Origin: Ectopseudomonas composti
GTDB lineage: Bacteria > Pseudomonadota > Gammaproteobacteria > Pseudomonadales > Pseudomonadaceae
Direction of reading: 5' to 3'
Length of the DNA stretch: 64,000 nt
Assembly (NCBI RefSeq): GCF_001567565.1
Contig: NZ_LSSW01000021.1
Location: 1 to 64,000, forward strand
The notes under the pieces are model-generated. The model was not told the origin of the DNA, searched no databases, and saw nothing but the letters and a program-made list of their open reading frames with translations. Shown piece by piece: positions 1 through 8,998 of the stretch; position 1 is the first letter of the stretch, and each line of letters begins with the position of its first letter. The translations under genes and the position numbers were made by a program.

Positions 1-41
1 AGCAACCTCAGCTTCATCTCTTCCGCTTCGGTGAGGCGCGC

Positions 42-69
42 ATTCTACAGCACCTCTTTACTTCGTCAA
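42..69 (-). promoter_or_regulatory. Leftward stringent-type promoter P2 (probable rRNA operon)
   Basis: Read on the minus strand there is a -35 box TTGACG (64-69), a 16-base spacer and a -10 box TAGAAT (42-47), followed at once by the GC-rich discriminator GCGCGCC. An A/T-rich stretch lies just upstream (about 71-105) and could act as an UP element. This architecture is typical of Pseudomonas rRNA promoters. It points off the left edge, so the transcribed gene is not seen and the rRNA assignment is inference. Confidence 0.6.
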
Positions 70-148
70 GTTGTTTTTGAAGAAATTTTCTTTCTATCTC
101 AACAACTTAGCGCTTCGTCGAACCTGGGTTCGTCTCAGCGAGGCGCGC

Positions 149-176
149 ATTCTACATGAGCACGACGCGCTGTAAA
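149..176 (-). promoter_or_regulatory. Leftward stringent-type promoter P1 (probable rRNA operon)
   Basis: A second copy of the same layout: -35 TTTACA (171-176), 16-base spacer, -10 TAGAAT (149-154), and the same GCGCGCC discriminator. The following bases (CTCGCTGAGACGAA on the minus strand) resemble the start of Pseudomonas rRNA leaders as I remember them. An A/T-rich block at 186-210 lies upstream. Two promoters with identical spacing and discriminator argue for a tandem P1/P2 pair. Confidence 0.55.
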
Positions 177-246
177 CCCCTGACCAGCAAAAAAATCACA
201 TATATATCCAGATACCTTCCGCCCTCTATATAGAAGACGGTTTTGC

Positions 247-1470
247 CTAGATCACTCCAGCCTTTCGCAGCTCGGCAACCTGCGCCTCAGTCATGCCCAG
301 CAGCCTCTCCAACAAGTCGTCGGTGTGCTGCCCCAGCAAAGGCGGAGCTGAGCGGTACGCCACCGGCGTAGCAGAGAGACGCAGCGGGCTGGCGACCTGC
401 GGCGTGGTGCTGCCCAGGGCGTTGGGCAGATCGAGGCGCAAACCTCGTGCTTGCACCTGAGGGTCGGCGAACACTTGTGACAGATCGTTGATCGGTCCGC
501 AGGGCACCCCAGCCGTTTCCAGCAATTCGATCCACTGAGCGGTGGTCTTGAATACCGTAGCCTGACGCAACAACGGGATCAGCTCGACGCGATGCGCGAC
601 ACGAGCCTTGTTGGTCGCGAAACGCAAGTCGTCGGCAAGATGCGCAACACCTGCGACCTCGCAGAACTTGCGGAACTGCCCATCGTTGCCAACCGCCAGG
701 ATGAAGTTGCCGTCGGCACTGGGGAAATCCTGGTAGGGCACGATATTGGGATGGGCATTACCCAGGCGTTTGGGAGCTGCGCCCGTGGTCAGGTAGTTCA
801 TGGCCTGATTGGCCAGGCAGGCAACCTGCACATCCAGCAACGCCACATCTATATGCTGGCCAATACCGGATTGCTCACGCTGATTCAGCGCAGCCAGAAC
901 ACCCACGGTCGCATAGAGCCCGGTGAGAATGTCGGTCAGCGCCACGCCAACCTTCATTGGCCCGGCGCCCTCCTCACCCTCCGGGCGCCCGGTCAGACTC
1001 ATCAGGCCGCCAAGCCCCTGGATCATGAAGTCGTAACCAGCCCGCTTGGCGTAAGGGCCGGTTTGGCCGAAGCCGGTGATGGAACAATAGATAAGGCGCG
1101 GATTGATCGCCTTGAGCGATTCATAATCGAGGCCATAAGCTGCCAGGCCGCCCACCTTGAAGTTTTCCAGCAGCACATCACACTGCGCGACCAGCTCACG
1201 GACCAGCCGCTGCCCTTCGGGCTGGGTGAAATCCAGCGTCAGCGACTGCTTGTTGCGGTTGGCGCTCTGAAAGTACGCGGCCTCGCGCGAATCACCGCCC
1301 TCGGCATCCTTTATATAAGGAGGCCCCCAATGTCGGGTGTCGTCCCCGGAACCTGGTCGCTCCACCTTGATCACCTCGGCACCGAGGTCACCAAGGATCT
1401 GTCCGCACCAGGGGCCGGCGAGCACGCGGGAAAGATCGAGAACGCGAATATGGGAAAGGGCACCAGACAT
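247..1470 (-). CDS. CaiB/BaiF family CoA-transferase, probable glutarate CoA-transferase
   Basis: A 407-residue class III CoA-transferase, normal length for the CaiB/BaiF family. The N-terminus (VLDLSRVLAGPWCGQ) and the segment DVLLENFKVGG are typical of the family. It lies 56 bases downstream of gcdH on the same strand, the arrangement found in Pseudomonas lysine/glutarate catabolism. The likely role is transfer of CoA from succinyl-CoA to glutarate, making glutaryl-CoA for GcdH in the cytoplasm. The start is supported by GGAG eight bases upstream. Substrate is inferred from the neighbour; the family also acts on other carboxylates. Confidence 0.88.
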   Translation of the reverse strand: MSGALSHIRVLDLSRVLAGPWCGQILGDLGAEVIKVERPGSGDDTRHWGPPYIKDAEGGDSREAAYFQSANRNKQSLTLDFTQPEGQRLVRELVAQCDVLLENFKVGGLAAYGLDYESLKAINPRLIYCSITGFGQTGPYAKRAGYDFMIQGLGGLMSLTGRPEGEEGAGPMKVGVALTDILTGLYATVGVLAALNQREQSGIGQHIDVALLDVQVACLANQAMNYLTTGAAPKRLGNAHPNIVPYQDFPSADGNFILAVGNDGQFRKFCEVAGVAHLADDLRFATNKARVAHRVELIPLLRQATVFKTTAQWIELLETAGVPCGPINDLSQVFADPQVQARGLRLDLPNALGSTTPQVASPLRLSATPVAYRSAPPLLGQHTDDLLERLLGMTEAQVAELRKAGVI

Positions 1471-1526
1471 GGTGTTTCTCCACGGGGCACGTCACGCGCA
1501 CCCCGGATGGTTGAACAAGGGCGCCC

Positions 1527-2705
1527 TTAGAAGAACGCCTGGATACCGGTCTGTGCGCGGCCGAGGATCAGCGCATGCACGTCATGAGTACCTTCATAGG
1601 TGTTGACCACCTCGAGGTTGACCAGGTGACGAGCGATACCGAACTCGTCGCTGATGCCGTTGCCGCCCAACATGTCACGCGCCAGACGGGCGATGTCCAA
1701 GGCCTTGCCGCAACTGTTGCGCTTCATGATCGAGGTGATTTCCACGGCTGCAGTGCCTTCGTCCTTCATCCGCCCCAGGCGCAAGCAACCTTGCAGGGCC
1801 AGGGTGATCTCGGTCTGCATGTCGGCCAGCTTCTTCTGAATCAGCTGATTGGCCGCCAGCGGGCGACCGAACTGGTTGCGGTCGAGCACATATTGGCGCG
1901 CCGTGTGCCAGCAGAACTCGGCAGCGCCCAACGCCCCCCAGCTGATGCCATAGCGAGCGGAGTTAAGACAGGTGAACGGGCCACGCAGGCCGCGCACATC
2001 AGGAAAGGCGTTCTCTTCGGGGCAGAACACGTTGTCCATGACGATCTCGCCGGTGATCGAAGCACGCAGACCGACCTTGCCGTGGATGGCAGGCGCAGAC
2101 AGACCCTCCCACCCCTTCTCCAGCACGAAGCCGCGAATCTCACCGGCATCGTCCTTGGCCCAGACCACGAACACATCGGCGATCGGGCTGTTGGTGATCC
2201 ACATCTTGCTGCCACTCAGGCGATAGCCGCCCTCCACCTTCCTGGCGCGCGTCACCATGGCGCCGGGATCGGAACCATGGTTCGGCTCGGTCAGACCAAA
2301 GCAGCCGATGTACTCACCACTGGCCAGCTTGGGCAGGTACTTCTGCTTGGTCGCCTCGTTGCCGAACTCGTTGATCGGCACCATCACCAGCGACGACTGT
2401 ACGCTCATCATCGAACGGTAGCCGGAGTCGATACGCTCCACCTCGCGCGCGATAAGGCCATAGCACACGTAATTCAGGCCGCTGCCGCCATAGGCTTCGG
2501 GAATGGTGGCGCCGAGCAGGCCAGTCTCGCCCATCTCGCGGAAGATCTTCGGATCGGTCTGCTCATGACGGAAGGCCTCCAGCACGCGAGGCGCCAGCTT
2601 GTCGTCAGCGAACTGCTGGGCGCTGTCGCGCACCATGCGCTCTTCTTCGGTCAGTTGCTGATCCAGCAGCAGCGGGTCGATCCAGTTGAAGCTTGCCTTG
2701 GCCAT
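1527..2705 (-). CDS. gcdH: Glutaryl-CoA dehydrogenase
   Basis: A 392-residue acyl-CoA dehydrogenase that oxidises and decarboxylates glutaryl-CoA to crotonyl-CoA in lysine, tryptophan and glutarate breakdown. Family marks include [25 protein letters not shown] and the C-terminal [16 protein letters not shown], where E371 is the expected catalytic base, close to position 370 of the human enzyme. The start has GAGG nine bases upstream. It is the first gene of a two-gene minus-strand operon with the CoA-transferase and is divergent from a LysR regulator. Electrons would go to ETF. Confidence 0.95.
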   Translation of the reverse strand: MAKASFNWIDPLLLDQQLTEEERMVRDSAQQFADDKLAPRVLEAFRHEQTDPKIFREMGETGLLGATIPEAYGGSGLNYVCYGLIAREVERIDSGYRSMMSVQSSLVMVPINEFGNEATKQKYLPKLASGEYIGCFGLTEPNHGSDPGAMVTRARKVEGGYRLSGSKMWITNSPIADVFVVWAKDDAGEIRGFVLEKGWEGLSAPAIHGKVGLRASITGEIVMDNVFCPEENAFPDVRGLRGPFTCLNSARYGISWGALGAAEFCWHTARQYVLDRNQFGRPLAANQLIQKKLADMQTEITLALQGCLRLGRMKDEGTAAVEITSIMKRNSCGKALDIARLARDMLGGNGISDEFGIARHLVNLEVVNTYEGTHDVHALILGRAQTGIQAFF

Positions 2706-2863
2706 CGCGAGAAACCTCGAAGCAGTTAAGTAAGCGGTCGGTCCAGCCGACCCGGAATGACCTGATCCTAGGCCTGCGCGGCAAACAGGGCAAACGCAGA
2801 ATTTGCACAGACCTGTGCTTTTTGCTCACTTCGAGATAGCTTTAGCAACTGCTTTCAACATTT

Positions 2864-3838
2864 ATGAATGAGGCTTTCGCACAGATGCGCCGCAAGATCC
2901 CCAGCACCACGGCCCTGGTCGCCTTCGAGTCCGCAGCTCGCCACCAGAGCTTCACCAAGGCGGCGGATGAGCTGAACCTGACGCAAAGCGCGGTCTGCCG
3001 GCAGATCGGTGGACTGGAAAGCTTCCTCAACGTCGAGCTGTTCCGCCGCTCGCGACGCGGCGTGATCCTGACCGAGGCCGGTGTCGCCTACAGCCGCAAG
3101 GTAGCTGCACAACTCGACGCCGTGGAACGTGACACCCTGGCGCTGATGGGCAATCAAGGCAGCAGCAGTATCGAATTGGCAGTGGTACCAACCTTCGGCA
3201 CGCAGTGGCTGCTACCGCGCTTGCGAACCTTCCAGCAACTGCACCCGGAAGTGACGGTACACCTGACCAACCGCACGCGCCCCTTTCTGTTCGCCGACAC
3301 CCACTTCGACGCCGCCATCTATTACGGCGATGCCGAGTGGTCAGGTACGCAGGCGCATTTCCTGATGCATGAGCATTTGCTTCCGGTGTGCAGCCCGGCG
3401 CTGCTGGACGGCGCCCCAGTCGATGCAGCGCGCATCGCCACGCTCCCTTTGCTGCAGCAGACCACCCGCCCCTATGCCTGGCGCCAATGGTTCGCGGCCC
3501 AAGGCATGAGTGTCCCGCGCGATATGACTGGCCCACGCCTGGAGCTGTTTTCCATGCTCGCTCAAGCGGCCAGGCATGAAATGGGCGTCGCGCTGATCCC
3601 ACCCTTCCTGATTCAACGCGAGCTGCAGGAGGGAAGCCTGGTCATCGCGATCGATCTCGCCGTACCCAACAACGACCGCGCCTACTACCTGATGGTGCCC
3701 GAGCGTAAGGCCGAATCCTCGGCACTCAAGGCCTTTCGCGACTGGCTCCTGCAGCAAGCAGCCGCCTATCGCCCGGATGCCAGTACCGCCGAAATGCACA
3801 CAGATGAAGGCATGAAAGACCACAACCAGAACGAGTAG
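2864..3838 (+). CDS. gcdR: LysR-family regulator of the glutarate genes
   Basis: About 324 residues with an N-terminal winged helix-turn-helix (TALVAFESAARHQSFTKAAD, then LTQSAVCRQIGGLE) and a C-terminal effector domain. It is divergent from gcdH across 158 bases, the usual position of GcdR, which responds to glutarate in pseudomonads. The start is uncertain: the ATG at 2864 has no clear ribosome site, while an in-frame ATG at 2885 (MRRKIPSTTALV) has GAGG about 11 bases upstream and matches my memory of homologues. Regulation of gcdH is inferred from position. Confidence 0.88.
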   Translation: MNEAFAQMRRKIPSTTALVAFESAARHQSFTKAADELNLTQSAVCRQIGGLESFLNVELFRRSRRGVILTEAGVAYSRKVAAQLDAVERDTLALMGNQGSSSIELAVVPTFGTQWLLPRLRTFQQLHPEVTVHLTNRTRPFLFADTHFDAAIYYGDAEWSGTQAHFLMHEHLLPVCSPALLDGAPVDAARIATLPLLQQTTRPYAWRQWFAAQGMSVPRDMTGPRLELFSMLAQAARHEMGVALIPPFLIQRELQEGSLVIAIDLAVPNNDRAYYLMVPERKAESSALKAFRDWLLQQAAAYRPDASTAEMHTDEGMKDHNQNE

Positions 3839-4242
3839 CACCGACACAGTCACACTACAACGCCATCGCCGAATCAATCCGCGCCACACCAGTACTTTCG
3901 GGGCATTCAACTATTTCGAACGCTGCCGTTCGCTACTTCCCACACCGCAGTCGATGCGACCAACGGTCATTCGCCTGATGAATGATAAATACCGCGCAAA
4001 GGCCTGTGAATTCTGCCTTCGCTCCAGAAACGGCGCGGCCTGCGCGCAGTATAAAAATCCCTCATAGACCCATTACTTGTAGTAATGCATTTTTTTTACT
4101 CCATAACTTCTTGTAAGGGTCTGCGTTCGATTGCACAATCGCCGCGCCCGCCACCTTACGGCGAGTGTTGTGCTGATCCCCAATCGCCGGCGCGCCAGCG
4201 CAGTGCACCGGTTCACAAAAAAGATCACGCAGGAGATTAGAA
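3839..4242 (+). promoter_or_regulatory. 404-base gap upstream of pntAA
   Basis: I see no credible gene here; the short frames have no ribosome site or recognisable product. The one structured element is CATTAC-TTGTA-GTAATG at 4071-4087, followed by eight T residues at 4090-4097. This could be a weak terminator for the LysR gene or an operator for the pnt operon. The pntAA promoter presumably lies between it and the AGGAG ribosome site at about 4230-4235. Confidence 0.35.
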
Positions 4243-5364
4243 GTGCACATTGGTGTTCCTCTCGAAACCCATGCTGGGGAGACGCGGGTTGCCGCGACGC
4301 CCGAGACCGTCAAGAAACTGGTTGGCCAGGGCCACCAGGTGACCGTCCAGACCGGTGCAGGCATCAGCGCCAGCATCCCGGACAGCGCCTATGAAGCCGC
4401 TGGCGCCGCTATTGGCAACGAATCGAGCGCTTTCGCTGCCGATCTGGTGCTGAAGGTGGTCGCGCCAACTGACGCCGAACTGGCGCAGATGAAGGCCGGC
4501 GCCGTACTGGTGGGCATGCTCAACCCCTTCTGCAACGACACCATTGCGCGCATGAACGCCCGTGGCATTACTGCCTTCGCCCTGGAGGCCGCGCCACGCA
4601 CCTCCCGCGCGCAGAGCCTGGACGTGCTGAGTTCGCAGGCCAACATCGCCGGATACAAGGCCGTGATGCTTGCCGCCAACCACTACCCGCGCTTCATGCC
4701 GATGCTGATGACCGCTGCCGGCACCGTTAAGGCCGCTCGCGTGCTGATTCTCGGTGCAGGCGTCGCCGGCCTGCAGGCCATTGCCACGGCCAAGCGCCTG
4801 GGTGCAGTGATCGAAGCCTCCGACGTGCGCCCTGCGGTGAAGGAGCAGATCGAATCGCTCGGCGCCAAGTTCGTTGACGTGCCGTTCGAGACCGATGAGG
4901 AACGCGAGTGCGCCCAAGGCGTCGGCGGTTATGCCCGACCGATGCCCGCCTCGTGGATGGAGCGTCAGGCCAAGGCGGTACACGAGCGCGCCAAACAGGC
5001 CGACATCGTCATCACCACCGCTCTGATCCCGGGCCGCAAGGCGCCGACGCTGCTGCATGAAGCGACCGTGCTGGAAATGAAACCGGGTTCGGTGGTCATC
5101 GACCTGGCTGCGGCTCAGGGCGGCAACTGCCCGCTGACCGAAGCTGGCCAAGTGGTGGTCAAGCACGGCATTACCTTCGTCGGCCACACCAACCTGGCCG
5201 CACTGGTACCGGCAGACGCCTCCGCCCTGTACGCACGCAACCTGCTGGACTTCCTCAAGCTCGTGATCGACAAGGAAGGCCAGTTCCAGCTCAACCTCGA
5301 AGACGACATCGTCGCGGCCTGCCTGATGTGCAAAGCCGGCGAAGTCGTGCGCAAGAACGGCTAA
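4243..5364 (+). CDS. pntAA: NAD(P) transhydrogenase subunit alpha, part 1 (NAD-binding)
   Basis: A 373-residue domain I protein that binds NAD(H). With PntAB and PntB it couples hydride transfer between NADH and NADP+ to proton movement at the inner membrane. The N-terminus ([20 protein letters not shown]) and the Rossmann segment [22 protein letters not shown] are characteristic. The start codon is GTG with AGGAG upstream. The alpha subunit is split, as in many pseudomonads, rather than one long chain as in E. coli. First gene of a three-gene operon with gaps of 11 and 2 bases. Confidence 0.96.
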   Translation: MHIGVPLETHAGETRVAATPETVKKLVGQGHQVTVQTGAGISASIPDSAYEAAGAAIGNESSAFAADLVLKVVAPTDAELAQMKAGAVLVGMLNPFCNDTIARMNARGITAFALEAAPRTSRAQSLDVLSSQANIAGYKAVMLAANHYPRFMPMLMTAAGTVKAARVLILGAGVAGLQAIATAKRLGAVIEASDVRPAVKEQIESLGAKFVDVPFETDEERECAQGVGGYARPMPASWMERQAKAVHERAKQADIVITTALIPGRKAPTLLHEATVLEMKPGSVVIDLAAAQGGNCPLTEAGQVVVKHGITFVGHTNLAALVPADASALYARNLLDFLKLVIDKEGQFQLNLEDDIVAACLMCKAGEVVRKNG

Positions 5365-5375
5365 GGAGCAAGGAC

Positions 5376-5690
5376 ATGGATCTGATTTCCGACGGCATCT
5401 ACAACCTGATCATCTTCGTGCTGGCCATCTATGTTGGCTACCACGTGGTGTGGAACGTCACCCCGGCCCTGCACACCCCGCTGATGGCCGTGACCAACGC
5501 CATTTCCGCCATCGTGATCGTCGGCGCCATGCTCGCTGCCGCGCTCACGGTTACCCCGCTGGGCAAGGCCATGGGCACCCTGGCCGTGGCCCTGGCCGCA
5601 GTGAACGTGTTCGGTGGCTTTTTGGTCACCCGACGCATGCTGGAAATGTTCAAGAAGAAGGCGCCGAAAGCGCAGGCGGAGAAGCACTGA
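5376..5690 (+). CDS. pntAB: NAD(P) transhydrogenase subunit alpha, part 2 (membrane)
   Basis: A 104-residue membrane protein with about three hydrophobic segments ([54 protein letters not shown]) and a basic C-terminal tail. It is the membrane part that is fused to PntA in enterobacteria. The start ATG has AAGGAG upstream, which rules out the longer in-frame extension beginning at 5328. It ends two bases before the pntB start. Confidence 0.95.
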   Translation: MDLISDGIYNLIIFVLAIYVGYHVVWNVTPALHTPLMAVTNAISAIVIVGAMLAAALTVTPLGKAMGTLAVALAAVNVFGGFLVTRRMLEMFKKKAPKAQAEKH

Positions 5691-5692
5691 CC

Positions 5693-7129
5693 ATGAGCAT
5701 GAACCTGATCACTGTTCTCTACCTCGTCGCCTCGGTGTGCTTCATCCAGGCGCTCAAGGGTCTGTCGCACCCGACCACCTCGCGTCGCGGCAACCTGTTC
5801 GGCATGATCGGCATGGCCATCGCCGTCCTGACCACCGTCGGCCTGATCCACAAGCTGGGCGCCGAACTGGCCGTGCAAGGCATCGGCTTCGTCATCGGCG
5901 GCCTGCTGGTCGGCGGTAGCGTCGGCACCATCATGGCCAAGCGCGTCGAAATGACCAAGATGCCGGAACTGGTCGCCTTCATGCACAGCATGATCGGCCT
6001 GGCCGCTGTCTTCATCGCCATTGCCGCTGTGGTCGAGCCGCAGTCGCTGGGCATCGTCGCCGCCCTGGGTGATGCGATTCCGTCCGGCAACCGTCTGGAG
6101 CTGTTCCTCGGTGCGGCCATCGGCGCCATCACCTTCTCCGGTTCGGTGATCGCCTTCGGCAAGCTGTCGGGCAAGTACAAGTTCCGCCTGTTCCAGGGTG
6201 CCCCGGTGGTCTTCAAGGGCCAGCACATGGTCAACCTGGTGATCGGCCTGGCGATTCTGGCCCTGGGCCTGTACTTCACCTTCACCGGTGATATCCGCGC
6301 CTTCGCCATCCTGGTGGCACTGGCCTTCGTCATCGGCGTGCTGATCATCATCCCCATCGGCGGTGCCGACATGCCGGTAGTGGTGTCGATGCTCAACTCC
6401 TACTCGGGCTGGGCAGCGGCGGGTATCGGCTTCTCGCTGAACAACTCGATGCTGATCGTCGCCGGCTCGCTGGTGGGTTCTTCGGGCGCCATCCTCTCCT
6501 ACATCATGTGCAAGGCGATGAATCGCTCGTTCTTCAACGTCATCCTCGGCGGCTTCGGTGCCGATGCGGATGCTGGCGCCTCTGCCGGCAGCCAGGAGCA
6601 GCGCAGCGTCAAATCCGGTTCTTCCGACGATGCGGCCTTCCTGCTGACCAACGCCGACACCGTGGTCATCGTGCCCGGATACGGTCTGGCGGTAGCCCGT
6701 GCCCAGCACGCACTGATGGAGCTGGCCGAGAAGCTGACCCACCGTGGCGTGACCGTGAAGTACGCGATCCACCCCGTCGCCGGCCGCATGCCGGGCCACA
6801 TGAACGTACTGCTGGCCGAGGCCGAGGTGCCGTACGAGCAGGTGTTCGAGATGGAAGACATCAACTCCGAGTTCGGCCAGACCGACGTGGTGCTGGTGCT
6901 CGGTGCCAACGACGTGGTCAACCCGGCCGCGAAGAACGATCCGAAGTCGCCGATCGCCGGCATGCCGATCCTCGAGGCCTACAAGGCCAAGACCGTGATC
7001 GTCAACAAGCGCTCGATGGCCAGCGGCTACGCCGGCCTGGACAACGAACTGTTCTACATGGACAAGACCATGATGGTCTTCGGCGATGCCAAGAAGGTCA
7101 TCGAGGATATGGTCAAGGCGGTCGACTAA
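5693..7129 (+). CDS. pntB: NAD(P) transhydrogenase subunit beta
   Basis: A 478-residue protein with an N-terminal half of about eight to nine membrane segments and a C-terminal NADP(H)-binding domain (VVIVPGYGLAVARAQHALME, YAIHPVAGRMPGHMNVLLAE, VVLVLGANDVVNPA). These are strongly conserved PntB motifs. The ATG at 5693 follows pntAB by two bases with GGAG upstream; an open frame extending back to 5450 lies inside pntAB and is not used. It is followed by an intrinsic terminator at 7149. Confidence 0.96.
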   Translation: MSMNLITVLYLVASVCFIQALKGLSHPTTSRRGNLFGMIGMAIAVLTTVGLIHKLGAELAVQGIGFVIGGLLVGGSVGTIMAKRVEMTKMPELVAFMHSMIGLAAVFIAIAAVVEPQSLGIVAALGDAIPSGNRLELFLGAAIGAITFSGSVIAFGKLSGKYKFRLFQGAPVVFKGQHMVNLVIGLAILALGLYFTFTGDIRAFAILVALAFVIGVLIIIPIGGADMPVVVSMLNSYSGWAAAGIGFSLNNSMLIVAGSLVGSSGAILSYIMCKAMNRSFFNVILGGFGADADAGASAGSQEQRSVKSGSSDDAAFLLTNADTVVIVPGYGLAVARAQHALMELAEKLTHRGVTVKYAIHPVAGRMPGHMNVLLAEAEVPYEQVFEMEDINSEFGQTDVVLVLGANDVVNPAAKNDPKSPIAGMPILEAYKAKTVIVNKRSMASGYAGLDNELFYMDKTMMVFGDAKKVIEDMVKAVD

Positions 7130-7148
7130 GCCTGACCAGTTCGACAGG

Positions 7149-7174
7149 AAACCCGGTCATGTGCCGGGTTTTTT
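7149..7174 (+). terminator. Intrinsic terminator of the pnt operon
   Basis: AAACCCGG (7149-7156) pairs with CCGGGTTT (7164-7171) around a seven-base loop and runs into a short T tract. It sits 20 bases after the pntB stop codon. Confidence 0.85.
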
Positions 7175-7484
7175 GTTGCTGCCATCGGCAAAAAAACTGA
7201 CATTCAGGTCAACAAGCATGGCAAATCAATTTGTAACTGTACTGCTTGAAAGACCAGTATTTTTGGGTTGCACCCAGTTAAAAATCTCGCATAAGTCGGT
7301 TGCACCCAGGATTATCACTTATCACAAGTACAGTTAATCGATTTTCAGGTAGCACAGTTACAAAGCAACCTATCTAATAGCACAACAATTTCTTTCAGCT
7401 GTGACTACTGGGCCACTGCTGCCCTCGGGATAATTTGCCCATCGACAGCAAACACACCCCGCCACAAGCGGAAGGATGACCACC
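7175..7484 (+). repeat. Gap with 12-base direct repeats upstream of the DUF1127 gene
   Basis: No gene is seen in this roughly 310-base gap. It is more A/T-rich than its surroundings. The 12-mer GGTTGCACCCAG occurs at 7266-7277 and again at 7298-7309, 32 bases apart (about three helical turns). A weaker relative (GGTAGCACAGTTA) lies at 7348-7360. The spacing suggests binding sites for a regulator of the downstream gene. Confidence 0.5.
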
Positions 7485-7700
7485 ATGGAACGTACCCTCA
7501 GTTCCGCCCTGCTCCAAACCCACAGCGTTGCCAGTGACAAGTCCGCCTGGCCACTCCGCGTTATCGCTACCCTTACTCTGTGGCAGCGCCGCATCGTCAG
7601 CCGTCGTCAACTGGCTCGACTGGATGCCCGCCTGCTGGCCGATGCCGGTATCAGCGAGAACCAGCGTTTCGTCGAACTGCAGAAGCCGTTCTGGCGCTGA
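7485..7700 (+). CDS. DUF1127 small protein 1
   Basis: A 71-residue protein ending in a DUF1127 domain (LWQRRIVSRRQLARLDARLLADAGIS), a short arginine-rich helical module common in pseudomonads and rhizobia. Some members elsewhere bind RNA or influence phosphate and stress physiology, but no function is known here. The ATG at 7485 was chosen because GGAAGGA at 7470-7476 is well spaced for it; the in-frame ATG at 7476 overlaps that site. The C-terminus (LQKPFWR) recurs in the next gene as LAKPFWR. A strong terminator follows, so it is probably monocistronic. Confidence 0.85.
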   Translation: MERTLSSALLQTHSVASDKSAWPLRVIATLTLWQRRIVSRRQLARLDARLLADAGISENQRFVELQKPFWR

Positions 7701-7739
7701 TAGCCGCTTTGCTCCATCCCAGAATTGGGATCTTCTGAG

Positions 7740-7778
7740 AGCTCCACCGCCTCTGCTGCGGTGGAGCTTTCGTTTTAT
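7740..7778 (+). terminator. Intrinsic terminator after DUF1127 gene 1
   Basis: AGCTCCACCGC (7740-7750) pairs perfectly with GCGGTGGAGCT (7758-7768), giving an 11-base stem and seven-base loop followed by a T-rich tail. Confidence 0.85.
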
Positions 7779-7922
7779 CTGCAACAGTCGTCGCCCTGAC
7801 GAGCAGTACAGTTGCCATAAAATCCCCACTGCCCCCACACAATTGCCCCTGGTTGTATCTGCTCGTTCACGAACGCTTGCGAGACCATGAGCTGCCACCT
7901 TGTCTCTAGACAGGAGAACGCC

Positions 7923-8126
7923 ATGGACCGCACTCACGAACCGCTCACGCAATCTGCCCGCCGCACATCTCTGCACTGGCTCGGCCTCTACTCGATGCTG
8001 CGTCACTGGCAGCGCAACTACCGTACCCGCCGGCAACTTGCTTTGCTCAATGAGCAGCAGCTGGCTGACGCCGGCATCAGCACCACTCAGCGTGAACAGG
8101 AACTGGCCAAGCCATTCTGGCGCTGA
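7923..8126 (+). CDS. DUF1127 small protein 2
   Basis: A 67-residue paralogue of the preceding DUF1127 protein: HWQRNYRTRRQLALLNEQQLADAGIS, ending in KPFWR. The start is fixed by AGGAGA seven bases upstream. It sits about 145 bases past the terminator of the first copy, so it has its own promoter, and the two copies may respond to different signals. Function unknown. Confidence 0.85.
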   Translation: MDRTHEPLTQSARRTSLHWLGLYSMLRHWQRNYRTRRQLALLNEQQLADAGISTTQREQELAKPFWR

Positions 8127-8208
8127 GCCAGCAATGGAGCGGGGAACGCTGTTGGGCTAAGCTGCGGATGCGGGCAGAACAGCGCCCCGCCCTACCGGAG
8201 TTACCCAC

Positions 8209-8532
8209 ATGCACCTGAACAAATCCCTGATTGCAGCTCTCCTTTCGCTGGGGCTGGCCGGTACTGCCTGCGCCAGCAGCCTGGTCGCGACCACCGATAC
8301 CCTGGGCGGAGCCTTGGCCGGCACCGCCCAGGCCACCTCTGACGCGACCAGTTCGCTGCGCGACATGAAACAGCTACGCGCCGCCCACGACGATGCTGCC
8401 AGCTTCGTAGCCAGCGATGGAGCGATCCGTAGCGCACGGCTAGAAGCAGCACTGCTGCAGATTCGCAACCATGACCCCGAGCTGGCCAAAGCCGATGACC
8501 TCGCACTGGCCCAGGCTATCCTCAGCCTGTGA
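8209..8532 (+). CDS. DUF2388 secreted small protein 1
   Basis: A 107-residue protein with a Sec signal peptide (about residues 1-22, ending ACA-SS) and a mature domain with SDATSSLRDMKQLRAAHDDAASFVASDGAIRSARLEAALL. This is the DUF2388 family, small exported proteins found mainly in Pseudomonas and often in tandem. CGGAG lies about ten bases upstream of the ATG. No function is known. The next gene is a paralogue. Confidence 0.85.
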   Translation: MHLNKSLIAALLSLGLAGTACASSLVATTDTLGGALAGTAQATSDATSSLRDMKQLRAAHDDAASFVASDGAIRSARLEAALLQIRNHDPELAKADDLALAQAILSL

Positions 8533-8677
8533 AAACTCTGCACACGTCTCTCGATCAGCTCGCTGCTGACCGGCGCTGCCTAGCCCCGTAAACTTCGCCT
8601 ACCTGCCTGGTCGCGGGGAACCGCGCCGGCCTGTGCACGTCAAATCGTCCGTTCTGCAGTCCTCGGAGCTTCTTATC

Positions 8678-8998
8678 ATGCGTCGTTCATTCGTCATCAC
8701 CGTCGCCGCCTGCGCCCTGTTCAGCGGTATCGCCCAGGCGCAAACCGTGGTCGCCACCAGCAACATCGTGGTGCGCGCCCTGGATCGCAGTATCAATTTC
8801 ACCTCCGACACCACCACTTCGCTGCGCGATATGAAAGCCGTGGTGCAAGCCCGTGACGATGCCGCCAGCTTCGTCGCCAGTGCCGGCGAGATTCGCGGCG
8901 CGCAACTGGAGGCTGCGCTGCAGACCATCCGCCAGCAGCTGCCGCAAGCGCAGGCTGCCAGCGACCTGCAACTGGCCGAAGCCATTCTCGCGCTGTGA
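8678..8998 (+). CDS. DUF2388 secreted small protein 2
   Basis: A 106-residue paralogue of the previous gene with its own signal peptide (residues 1-21, GIAQA-QT) and the same core: SDTTTSLRDMKAVVQARDDAASFVASAGEIRGAQLEAAL. The conserved DDAASFVAS and the preceding TSLRDMK segment mark the family. The ATG at 8678 follows CGGAG; an upstream ATG at 8633 is not supported. Its stop codon overlaps the GTG start of the large DUF4105 gene, so translation of the two is probably coupled. Confidence 0.84.
   Translation: MRRSFVITVAACALFSGIAQAQTVVATSNIVVRALDRSINFTSDTTTSLRDMKAVVQARDDAASFVASAGEIRGAQLEAALQTIRQQLPQAQAASDLQLAEAILAL

Noticed and set aside
1337..2729. Plus-strand frames opposite gcdH and the CoA-transferase
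   Set aside because: They lack motifs and cross the real genes' conserved regions antisense.
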